A stretch of 64,000 nucleotides of DNA from Pseudomonadota bacterium (GTDB lineage: Bacteria > Chloroflexota > UBA6077 > JAJPHF01), in contig JAJPHF010000083.1 in NCBI GenBank assembly GCA_021325365.1, positions 54,907 to 118,906 of the forward strand, written 5' to 3'. The notes under the pieces were generated by a model. That model was not told where the DNA came from. It made no database searches and was given only the letters and a program-made list of their open reading frames with translations. This document shows positions 32,481 to 39,938 of this stretch, in pieces. Positions within the stretch are counted from its first letter, which is position 1. Every line of letters begins with the position of its first letter. Made by a program: the position numbers and the translations under genes.

Positions 32481-33722
32481 ATGATGGACAAGCTGGCCTA
32501 TGGCGTGGGCGCGGTGGACTTCCAGGCGCGCGTCGACTACGCCCGCATGCGCGCCGAGCGCCTCGCCAAGACCCAGGCGGCGCTCAAGGAGGCGGGGCTG
32601 GCGGCCGCCATCCTCACCCGCCCGGAGAACATCCGCTACACCACGGCCCTGCGCGGCCCGATCTTCGCGCCCGCCCTGCGCTACGCGCTCGTCTTCGCCG
32701 AGCACGACCCGGTGATGTACGAGCTGGGCGACATCCTGGAGGGCCAGAAGGTCCACGCGACCTGGATCAAGCCCGAGAACTGGCGGTTCAGCTACTGCTG
32801 GCTGAACGGCATTCCCGGCGCCGCCGCCATCCAGACCGAGGCGCGGCGCTTCGCCGAGGCGATCGTGCGCGACCTGAAGGAGCGCGGCGTCTACGGCGAG
32901 CGGATCGGCACCGACGGCGTGGACGAGGCCGCTCGCGCCGCGCTCGCCGAGGCGGGCGTGCCGCTTGCGGGCGCCATGCCGGCGATGCTGCAAGCGCGCA
33001 GCATCAAGACCCAGGACGAGGTGGACTGCCTGCGGCTGGCCATCGCCATCGCCAACCGCGGCTTCGCGGCGGTCATGGAGGCGTGCCGGCCGGGCCTGCG
33101 CGAGCGCGATGTGGGCGGCTTCGTCTACGACGCGATGATGCAGGCGGGCGCCGAGACGGTGTCGGGCGGCGTGCGCTCCGGCCCGAGCACCTTCGAGGTG
33201 TACCACGTCGGGAACACCGACCGCATGCTCGAAGTGGGCGACCTGTTCTACCTGAACACCTGCTCGACCACCTTCAACGGCTACAAGGTCTGCATCTACC
33301 GCACCTACAAGGTGGGCCGCGCGCCGACGGCCGAGGAGCGCGACTGGTACGCGCGCTGCCGCGACCGCGTGTACGCCGTGATCGACGAGATCAAGCCCGG
33401 CGCCTCGACGGCGACCGCCGCGCGCCACTTCCTCCCCGCGAGCACCTGGGGCTACGAGGCCGACCAGCGCCTCTTGGTGGCCGAGGTGGGCCACGGCATC
33501 GGCATGACCTACGAGGAGCCGGTGATCAGCCGCGTGTTCTCGCCCGAGTACCCGCAGGAGCTGAAGCCGGGCCACGTCATCGCCGTCGAGGCGCGCGAGG
33601 GGCGACCGGGCTACGGCGGCGTGCGCCTGGAGGAGATGGTCCTGGTCACCGAAACGGGCCACGAGATCCTGACGACCGGCTGGCCCGGCGACGAGATCGT
33701 CCAGGTGGGCAGCATTTTGTAG
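32481..33722 (+). CDS. M24 family protein, creatinase-like (metal ligands not conserved)
   Basis: 413-aa pita-bread-fold protein (Xaa-Pro aminopeptidase/creatinase family) with an N-terminal creatinase-like domain (KTQAALKEAGLAAAILTRPENIRYTT) and a C-terminal catalytic domain. The first two metal-binding Asp of aminopeptidases are replaced: N259 (LFYLNTCS) and C271 (GYKVCIYRT). H338 (VGHGIGM), E370 (VEAREG) and E384 (RLEEMV) remain. Loss of the Asp pair is as in metal-free creatinase, whose LNxFPM..GYYTALERT segment resembles this one. It is therefore more likely a C-N hydrolase or lyase than a dipeptidase. GGGGAGGAG precedes ATG 32481. It is divergent from the GbsR regulator and followed 10 bp later by the alpha/beta hydrolase. 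Confidence 0.85.
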   Translation: MMDKLAYGVGAVDFQARVDYARMRAERLAKTQAALKEAGLAAAILTRPENIRYTTALRGPIFAPALRYALVFAEHDPVMYELGDILEGQKVHATWIKPENWRFSYCWLNGIPGAAAIQTEARRFAEAIVRDLKERGVYGERIGTDGVDEAARAALAEAGVPLAGAMPAMLQARSIKTQDEVDCLRLAIAIANRGFAAVMEACRPGLRERDVGGFVYDAMMQAGAETVSGGVRSGPSTFEVYHVGNTDRMLEVGDLFYLNTCSTTFNGYKVCIYRTYKVGRAPTAEERDWYARCRDRVYAVIDEIKPGASTATAARHFLPASTWGYEADQRLLVAEVGHGIGMTYEEPVISRVFSPEYPQELKPGHVIAVEAREGRPGYGGVRLEEMVLVTETGHEILTTGWPGDEIVQVGSIL

Positions 33723-33732
33723 CCGACGGCTG

Positions 33733-34704
33733 ATGGCTGACAGCTCGCGGAAGCTGATCGTCCTGGCGGCGGGGGTGGGGACCCGCAGCGGCGACACGCG
33801 CCACGTCTTCGCGGGCTTCCGCGGGTTCATGGCGGCGGCGGGGTTCGCGCCGTCCGACTTCGTCGAGGCGACCTACGCGGGGACGTACGAGGCGGGGCGC
33901 TGGGTGCGGCCCGCGGACTACGACCTGAGCGCCTTCGAGGCGCCGCTGGTGACGAGCATCGCCAATTGCGCGGAGGCGCTGTGGCACGAGGCGCAGCGGC
34001 GGCCGCCGGACGCCGAGTGGCACCTGGTGGGGTTCAGCTTCGGCGGCGTGGTGCTGCTGGAGGCGGCGATCTCGCTCCAGCGGCGCGCGCCGGACGCCTG
34101 GGGCCACCGCCTGCGCACCATCACGACGCTCAGCAGCCCCCTGAACGGCTGCAGTCTGGGCGACCTGCGCTGGCTGGGCGACCTCTTCGGGCCGGGCGCG
34201 GTGAGCCGCGAGCTGTGCGCGCTCGGCGACGACCCGCGCCACCGCCAGCGGCTGGCGGCCGAGGTGGCGGCGCTGCGCGCGGCCGGCGTGACCGTCACGA
34301 CGCTGGCGGAGGCCGACGACGCGATCGTCCAGCCGGCGGACGCGATCGTGGGGCCGGTGGAGCCGGCCCTGGTGGTCGAGTGCGCCTCCAGCCCGAGCGC
34401 CTCGGTCGTCGCACGCCACCTGGGGCACGGGCGCATCGTGAACGAGCCGTTCGTCTGGGAGCGGCTGCTCGCGCTGATCGGCCCGCAGAGCGCACCCGCG
34501 GGCGAGCGGATCGGCGCCGCGCCCGGCACCGCTCCCCCGCTCGTGCCGCGCCCGACGCCGCCCCCGTCGGATGCGGTGCTGCTGACCCCGCCCCCGGCGC
34601 GCGCCACGCGCCCGCTGGTCACGCCGCCGCCGCGCGACGAGGCGCTGCTCGACCAGCAGCTCGCGGCGCTGAAGGCGCGGCTGCGCGCCGAGGGGCGACT
34701 CTAA
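33733..34704 (+). CDS. Alpha/beta-hydrolase-like protein (PGAP1/lipase-like)
   Basis: 323-aa protein. The nucleophile elbow GFSFGG (serine near residue 100) sits in HLVGFSFGGVVLLEAAI, preceded by the SIANCAEALWHEA helix and followed by LRTITTLSSPLNG, as in lipases that act on membrane-anchored or long-chain substrates. A candidate catalytic Asp is in EADDAIVQPADAIVG and a His in VARHLGHGRIVNEPF. Residues 250-300 are a Pro-rich linker (PRPTPPPSDAV) before a short C-terminal helix. It starts 10 bp after the M24 gene, so the two share a transcript. The substrate is unknown. Confidence 0.75.
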   Translation: MADSSRKLIVLAAGVGTRSGDTRHVFAGFRGFMAAAGFAPSDFVEATYAGTYEAGRWVRPADYDLSAFEAPLVTSIANCAEALWHEAQRRPPDAEWHLVGFSFGGVVLLEAAISLQRRAPDAWGHRLRTITTLSSPLNGCSLGDLRWLGDLFGPGAVSRELCALGDDPRHRQRLAAEVAALRAAGVTVTTLAEADDAIVQPADAIVGPVEPALVVECASSPSASVVARHLGHGRIVNEPFVWERLLALIGPQSAPAGERIGAAPGTAPPLVPRPTPPPSDAVLLTPPPARATRPLVTPPPRDEALLDQQLAALKARLRAEGRL

Positions 34705-34845
34705 AGCCGTTTGCAGGTAAGGAGAGCGGCCGGCGTCGCGTAGGGGCGGGTTTCATGCACGCCCGCGGCCTGTGGCGCGGAATACTGCAAGCGCCACTGC
34801 CGCAGCCCCTCGTCGGCCGATGGCTCAGCCCGGCTGCAAACGGCT
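34705..34845. repeat. 141-bp element bounded by 12-bp perfect inverted repeats
   Basis: AGCCGTTTGCAG (34705-34716) and CTGCAAACGGCT (34834-34845) are perfect inverted ends, each next to TAA. Inside are two repeat modules found elsewhere: GTAGGGGCGGGTTTCATGC (about 34740-34770, also 41288-41320) and TGTGGCGCGGAATACTGC (34771-34797, also 40518 and 10880). It resembles a composite miniature element in the convergent gap after the hydrolase. Confidence 0.7.
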
Positions 34846-34858
34846 GTAAGCCGGCCGC

Positions 34859-35983
34859 TCAGTTCTCCGGCACGGTCCCGATCTCGGCGAGCGCCGCGTT
34901 CAGGTAGCGGTCGTCGTACAGGCGGTCGAGCGGCAGGGGATCGTGGTAGTCGGTGCCGCCGGACTCGATGAAGTAGCGCTGCACGTCCGCGAGGATGTCG
35001 GCGTCCACGCGGCCGTTGAGCGTCCAGATCGGCGGCGCCCCGGCCTTGACGACCTCCGGCTTGACGTCGACCCACTTCTCGACGCTGGCCAGCGCCTCCG
35101 TGTCGTCGAAGATCTTCGTGCCCTGGATGCGCCGGGCGGTCTGCAAGTACGACTTCACGACGGCGCTCGCGGCGGCCGGGTTGGCCTCGGCCCACGGCCG
35201 GTTCATCATGAGCACCGAGCCTTGCAAGCCCGGGGCGTACCACGGCTCGCGGCCGCTCGGGTCGCGCTCCTCGAGGATGGTGGCCACGCCCCGCGAGACG
35301 GCCAGCGCGCCGAGGGGATCGCCGACGAGGCCCACGTCGATGGCGTGGTTCCCCAGCGCGGGAATCTGGTCGGGCCAGGGCAGGATGGGAACCTCGACGT
35401 CGTCGGGCGTGAGGCCGCCGCGCTCCAGGATCTTGTACTGGACGTACTCGATAATGACGCCCCGGCCGTTGAGCGCGAAGCGCGTCCCCTTGAGGTCGCG
35501 GGTTGAGCGAATGGCGCCGCTGTCCCAGAGGTCCTTGCGGATGAGGAGGTGCAGGATCCCCAGCGGGCCGCCGGCGGTGATCACCAGGTCGACGCCGCGG
35601 TTGAAGGCGTTAAAGGCGGCGGAGCCCATGGTGGCCTGGCCGAACTGCAGGCGGCCGCTGCCCACGAGGGTCATGATGTCGCTCGTGACGGTGAACGGCT
35701 CGACCGTGACGTCGAGGCCGTTCTGCTGGTAGATGCCCATGTCGACGCCCGCGAAGATGGGGGCGCTGAGGATGGAGGGCAGCAGCCCGCCCTGCACCGC
35801 GACGGGCTGGGCCGGTGGCTGGCTAGCGGGCGCGGGCGCGGCGGCCGGGGCGGCGGCCGCGGGCTCCGCCGCCCCCGCCGGTGGGACCGCGGGGGCCGGG
35901 GCCGCGCCGGCGTCCGGCCTGCACGCCACGAGCAGCAAGCTAACGAGGGTCCACAACGTCAGGAGCGCCGATGCGCGGCGCAT
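34859..35983 (-). CDS. ABC transporter substrate-binding lipoprotein (NMT1/THI5-like)
   Basis: 374-aa binding protein, last of a run of four. The signal MRRASALLTLWTLVSLLLVAC has lipobox LVAC (C21), followed by a Pro/Ala linker. The fold shows LPSILSAPIFAGVDMGIYQQNGLDV, FGQATMGSAAFNAF, DLKGTRFALNGRG and LPWPDQIPALGNHAIDVGLVGDP; the C terminus has DYHDPLPLDRLYDDRYLNAAL. AAGGAGG lies upstream of ATG 35983; the longer ORF start at 36025 lacks it. About 100 bp separate it from the next binding-protein gene on the same strand. The ligand is unassigned and there is no transporter partner. Confidence 0.87.
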   Translation of the reverse strand: MRRASALLTLWTLVSLLLVACRPDAGAAPAPAVPPAGAAEPAAAAPAAAPAPASQPPAQPVAVQGGLLPSILSAPIFAGVDMGIYQQNGLDVTVEPFTVTSDIMTLVGSGRLQFGQATMGSAAFNAFNRGVDLVITAGGPLGILHLLIRKDLWDSGAIRSTRDLKGTRFALNGRGVIIEYVQYKILERGGLTPDDVEVPILPWPDQIPALGNHAIDVGLVGDPLGALAVSRGVATILEERDPSGREPWYAPGLQGSVLMMNRPWAEANPAAASAVVKSYLQTARRIQGTKIFDDTEALASVEKWVDVKPEVVKAGAPPIWTLNGRVDADILADVQRYFIESGGTDYHDPLPLDRLYDDRYLNAALAEIGTVPEN

Positions 35984-36083
35984 GACCGACCTCCTTGCCG
36001 CCTCGCCGACCGGCCAGCCACGCACCAGCGCCGCCCAGGGAGGGCCTGCCTTGCGGCGCGGGGCTGGCAGCGGCGTCCGTGCG

Positions 36084-37199
36084 CTACGCGAACATCCCCT
36101 CGGCCTGAAGCTGGTCCACGAACTGACTGTCGTAGATCTGCGCGTCGGTCAGATCGGCCGCGTGCGGGTCCTCCTGGGTCGCCACGGCCTGCCGCACCCG
36201 GTCCAGCCCGTCCGCCGGAATCGTCGGCGGCCAGGCCAGGTAGCGCCGGGCGAGCGTGTACGTCGAGACCAGGATCTCGGGGTCGTCGGTCTGCAGGTAC
36301 TTGTGGTAGGCGGCCAGCGTGGCGTCCTTGTTCGCGCGCAGGCGCTTCACGCCGAGCGCGTAGCCCTTCACGAAGGCGTAGGCCAGCTCGGGCCGCTCCG
36401 TCCGCAGCGGGCGCATCATCGCCAGCCCGATCGAGGGGAACGCCGGGCCGTCCTCGGCGAGGTTGATCAGCTCGCGGTACCCGTCGGCCCGGGCCTGGAG
36501 GGTGTGCGGCGGGCCGAGCGTGGCGGCGTCGATCTGCCCGCTCTCGAGCGCCGCGAGGGTGTTCGCGGCCGCGCCGAGCTGGATGAAGGTGATGTCGTCG
36601 TCCGACATGCCCCACTGTTCGAGCGCCAGGTGCGAGGCCACGTCCGTGGACGCCCCCACGCGGGTGATGCCCCACTCCTTGCCCGCCAGGTCCGCGGGCT
36701 GCTGGATGTCCGGGCGGACGAACACCGAGAACAGCTGCCGGTTGCTCAGGGACGCCAGAAACACCACGTCGCTGCCGCTCGCGATACCCCGCACCCCGGC
36801 CATCACGTCGAGCGCGCTGCCGTCGAGCTCGTTGGCGATGAGCGCGGGCAGCACCCGCGAGCTGGAGTTGATGTTCGAGATCTCGGGCTCGATGCCGCAT
36901 TCCTGCCAGGCGCCCGTGTCGGCGGCCATCCAGATGCCGGACATCACGCCGGCGATGGCGTTGTAATTGATGCGCATCGGCCCGAGCGCCGGCGGCGACG
37001 CTGCCGGCGTGCCGGGGGTGTCCGTGGCCGGCGGTGCCGCGGGCGCGTGCGACTCGGCACAGGCCGCGAAGGCCGGTATCAGAAACGCCGCCGAGCACCA
37101 GCCCAGGAAGCCCCGGCGGCTAATCGCCATGAACGGCGCGGACCGGGCGCTAGCCGCCCGCCGCTCGTGCGGAGATCGCCTCCCAGAATCGTCGTCCAT
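36084..37199 (-). CDS. ABC transporter substrate-binding protein, Tat-type lipoprotein signal
   Basis: 371-aa binding protein of the same family. After a polar N-terminal extension comes a twin-arginine-like signal (SRRGFLGWC) ending in the lipobox FAAC, so export may be folded via Tat, unlike the neighbouring copies. The mature part has MRINYNAIAGVMSGIWMAADTG, CGIEPEISNINSSS, EWGITRVGASTDVASHLALEQWG and LEQFVDQLQAEGMFA-like end (DSQFVDQLQAEGMF). ATG 37199 has AGGGGGCAGGAG upstream; ATG 37130 would trim the extension but has no ribosome binding site. Tat export may suggest a cofactor-like or metal ligand, which is speculative. Confidence 0.85.
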   Translation of the reverse strand: MDDDSGRRSPHERRAASARSAPFMAISRRGFLGWCSAAFLIPAFAACAESHAPAAPPATDTPGTPAASPPALGPMRINYNAIAGVMSGIWMAADTGAWQECGIEPEISNINSSSRVLPALIANELDGSALDVMAGVRGIASGSDVVFLASLSNRQLFSVFVRPDIQQPADLAGKEWGITRVGASTDVASHLALEQWGMSDDDITFIQLGAAANTLAALESGQIDAATLGPPHTLQARADGYRELINLAEDGPAFPSIGLAMMRPLRTERPELAYAFVKGYALGVKRLRANKDATLAAYHKYLQTDDPEILVSTYTLARRYLAWPPTIPADGLDRVRQAVATQEDPHAADLTDAQIYDSQFVDQLQAEGMFA

Positions 37200-37314
37200 C
37201 TCCTGCCCCCTGTCGGCCGGTACGCGCCTCGCAACCTCCGTGGCCCTCTCTTACGGTGGGTAACCTCCAATCCAGCACCCTCACGGCGAGGGTGGCGCGA
37301 GCGGCACTGCACCC

Positions 37315-38415
37315 TCACTCGCCGAAGAGCTGCTTGAGATAGCCTTCGCGGTCGAGCTGTTCGAGCACCGTGGTGTCCACGATGTCGAGGGGCTGGATCG
37401 TGCGCGCGCGGGGATCGCTCTCCGCGAGGTCGTCCAGCACCGTCTGCAGCCCGGCGGCCGACGGATAGGGCTTGCGCTGCACGACGCTCCGGTAGTACGA
37501 GATCGTCTCGTCCAGCAGCTCCGGGTCGTCGGTGCGGGTGAACTTGGCGAGCGCCGCCTGGGTGGCGGCATCGTCGGTCAGCGAGACCTGGATGCCTTCG
37601 AGCATCGCGCGCTCGAACCGCCGCACGACCTCCGGGTTGGCGTCGAGATACGGCTGGAGGCCGGCCAGGACGCTGCCCTGGTACGGAATGCCCATCTGGC
37701 CGAGGTCGCCGAGCGTCCGCAGGCCCAGCTTGCGGGCCTTGACGTTGGTCGGCGGCGAGTAGGCCCCGCCCGCCACGGCGCCCGACTGCGTGGCCGCCAT
37801 GATCTCGGCCACGCCGCCAAGCTGCAGGTACTGCACGTCGGTATCCGGGTCCAGGCCCCAGGCCTTGAGCGCCAGGCGGGCGGCCACGTGCGGCTGCCCG
37901 CCGAACCGTGTGATGCCGATCGTCTGGCCGCGCAGCTGCTCGGGGCTGGTGATGCTCGGATTGACCATGAACAGCGCGGGCAGCGTGCGCAGCCAGCCCA
38001 GGATGATCCGCACCGGCGCCCCGCCCAGGTAGGCCGCGGTCGGCTCGGCGCCCGAGGTGACGATGAACTGCACGTCGCCGGCGATCAGGCTCTGCATGGA
38101 GGTGGTGCCGCTGGCGATATAGGTGACGTCGACGTCGAGCCCCTGCTTGGCGAACAGGCCATTTTCCATCGCCACGAAGAGCGGCAGGAACGAGCCGGAG
38201 ATCGACGAGTAGGACACGGTGACCTTCTGCGGCAGCGAGGCGACCGGCGTGGCCGGCGCGTCCGCGGCTGTCGTAGGCTGGCTCGCCGCGTCGGCAGGCG
38301 CCGCGGCCGGCGAGTCGGATGTGGCCGGCTGGAGCGTGGCCCGTCCGGGGCCGCAAGCCGCGAGGGTCAGGGCGAGGAGCGACAGTGCGGGGAGCCATCG
38401 TCGCCGGTACCGCAT
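37315..38415 (-). CDS. ABC transporter substrate-binding lipoprotein (NMT1/THI5-like)
   Basis: 366-aa binding protein. The signal MRYRRRWLPALSLLALTLAACG has lipobox LAAC. The fold shows VTVSYSSISGSFLPLFVAMENGLF, KQGLDVDVTYIASGTTSM, GQTIGITRFGGQPHVAARLALKAWG and the C-terminal IQPLDIVDTTVLEQLDREGYLKQLF. The GGxPHVAARL/GxSTDVASHL segment is shared with the copy at 36084, showing common ancestry within this array. ATG 38415 follows TGGAGG. It lies about 115 bp from the previous and 48 bp from the next gene of the array. Confidence 0.87.
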   Translation of the reverse strand: MRYRRRWLPALSLLALTLAACGPGRATLQPATSDSPAAAPADAASQPTTAADAPATPVASLPQKVTVSYSSISGSFLPLFVAMENGLFAKQGLDVDVTYIASGTTSMQSLIAGDVQFIVTSGAEPTAAYLGGAPVRIILGWLRTLPALFMVNPSITSPEQLRGQTIGITRFGGQPHVAARLALKAWGLDPDTDVQYLQLGGVAEIMAATQSGAVAGGAYSPPTNVKARKLGLRTLGDLGQMGIPYQGSVLAGLQPYLDANPEVVRRFERAMLEGIQVSLTDDAATQAALAKFTRTDDPELLDETISYYRSVVQRKPYPSAAGLQTVLDDLAESDPRARTIQPLDIVDTTVLEQLDREGYLKQLFGE

Positions 38416-38463
38416 ACGGCCTCCATACTCCGCGAGAGGCGCTCTGGCCGGGGGCGCCGGCGT

Positions 38464-39546
38464 CTACTGGTAAGGCCCGAGCTGCTGGGCCGCATACTCG
38501 GCGAACGACGTGTCGATCAGGTCGTCCAGGGTGACGGGGCCTGTATAGTAGCCCATCTGTCGGAAGTAGTCCATGTCGAGTTGGAGGCTCTGGCGGGCGA
38601 TGCGGCCGTCCGGATCGAGGCCGGCCATGTTCATGCGGTCGTAGACGGCAGGGTCCTTGACCGCCGTGTTCTCGATGAGGATGCGCACGATCTCGTCGCG
38701 GCCCTGGTTCTTGACGAAGGCGTCGTTGTAGTCGCGCACGCCCTTGAGGTAGCCGACCATGAAGCGGCGGGCCAGGTCAGCCTGGGTCGCGAACTGGCCC
38801 GAGTAGGCGATCGTGGCGGCCTGGTACACGCCGCCGAACGCGGCGCTGCTGTATCCCGGTTCCCAGGTGGTCACGAGATTCCGGTCGATCGCCGCGCTAA
38901 GCGATGGCTCGATGATGTTGGCGCTGTCGATCGCGTCGTTGCCGAAGGCCACCACCATGTCGCCGTAGCCGAGCGGGACCAGGTCCACGTCGCTGATGCT
39001 CAGGCCGCCGCGAGCCAGGACGTGGGCCACCAGCGACTCCGCGCCGCTCTGGAGCGAGGCGACGGCCACGTGTCGGCCGCGCAGGTCGCCGATCGTGCGG
39101 ACCGCGCCACTCTCCGCGAGGTCGCGGCGCACGGGCACCTGCACGAACTCGAAGCCGGGCCGCGAAGTCCCCTTGTCCGCCACCATCTTGATCTGGATGC
39201 CGCGCTCCAGGGCGTTGAGCAGCGCGACGCTGATCGTGCCGCCGGCCGTCTCCAGGTCGCCGGCCGCCAGCGCCGGAATGGTGTTCGGGCCGCTCTGGAA
39301 CGGCACGGTCTCCACGTCCAGCCCCTGCTCGCGGAAGTAGCCGTGCTCGCTGCCGATGAACACGCCGGCGTCCGAGATCGCCTGGGGTGAGCCAAAGCGG
39401 ACAGGGCTAAGCTGTGGCGGCGGGGCCGCCGGCGGCGCCGCGAGCGCCGCGGCCGGCCCGGGCGGGGGCGCCGCGGTGAAAGCCGTGGCCGCCAGCACGG
39501 CGAGGAAGACCACCACGCGTCGGAGTGCGGTTGCCGGCCCGTTCAT
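38464..39546 (-). CDS. Periplasmic substrate-binding protein (NMT1/THI5-like), no lipobox
   Basis: 360-aa binding protein, first of the four-gene array. The N terminus MNGPATALRRVVVFLAVLAATAFTAAPP is a cleavable signal peptide without a lipobox Cys, so unlike its neighbours this copy should be released or held otherwise. The mature part shows LSPVRFGSPQAISDAGVFIGSEHGYF, EQGLDVETVPFQSGPNTIPAL, GDLRGRHVAVASLQSGAES and C-terminal VTLDDLIDTSFAEYAAQQL. ATG 39546 follows TGGAGG by 8 nt; the ORF continues open upstream to 39840 but with no conserved sequence. Family resemblance to the copy at 14499 (SNAGVYIALDRGYF) is strong. Confidence 0.85.
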   Translation of the reverse strand: MNGPATALRRVVVFLAVLAATAFTAAPPPGPAAALAAPPAAPPPQLSPVRFGSPQAISDAGVFIGSEHGYFREQGLDVETVPFQSGPNTIPALAAGDLETAGGTISVALLNALERGIQIKMVADKGTSRPGFEFVQVPVRRDLAESGAVRTIGDLRGRHVAVASLQSGAESLVAHVLARGGLSISDVDLVPLGYGDMVVAFGNDAIDSANIIEPSLSAAIDRNLVTTWEPGYSSAAFGGVYQAATIAYSGQFATQADLARRFMVGYLKGVRDYNDAFVKNQGRDEIVRILIENTAVKDPAVYDRMNMAGLDPDGRIARQSLQLDMDYFRQMGYYTGPVTLDDLIDTSFAEYAAQQLGPYQ

Positions 39547-39938
39547 CGTGCGCCTCCACTCCGCTGCGACCCCAGGGGCGCGCGGACGCGCGCCCATCTT
39601 ACGCCCCGGCGAGCGCTCCCGCTCGCCGCCCGATACCGCTACCCGGGCCCGCGGCGTCGGGCGACAGGGGGCCCTGCCTCTCCCTTTCCCGCATGATACT
39701 CCCGATTGCCTCGGTCCGCTCCTGTCCCGGCTCAGCCTCGGGTCGCTTTCCATCCGCGCGCTGCGCGGCAACCCATGCTGCCCGGGACGCCAGCCGACCA
39801 CTCGGATATCCGTCCGGCCAGCCGATTGGATCATCTGCATAAGAGATCACTTATTATATCATGTGGTCGCGGCGTCCCGGTGGTCGCGGCGACGACCAGG
39901 CGTGCTGCCTCGTGGGGGCATCTCGCCTACAATGAGGC
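39547..39938. other. 392-bp divergent intergenic region
   Basis: No supported gene. It separates the four-gene binding-protein array (minus) from the GT39-type gene (plus) and should hold promoters for both. The only AT-rich patch is 39837-39862 (TTATTATATCATG), containing TATTAT at 39852-39857; TTGGAT lies 20 nt upstream, too far for an ideal pair. Confidence 0.45.

Noticed and set aside
34859..39546. A complete ABC transporter operon
   Set aside because: All four genes encode binding proteins; no permease helices or Walker-motif ATPase is present on either strand.
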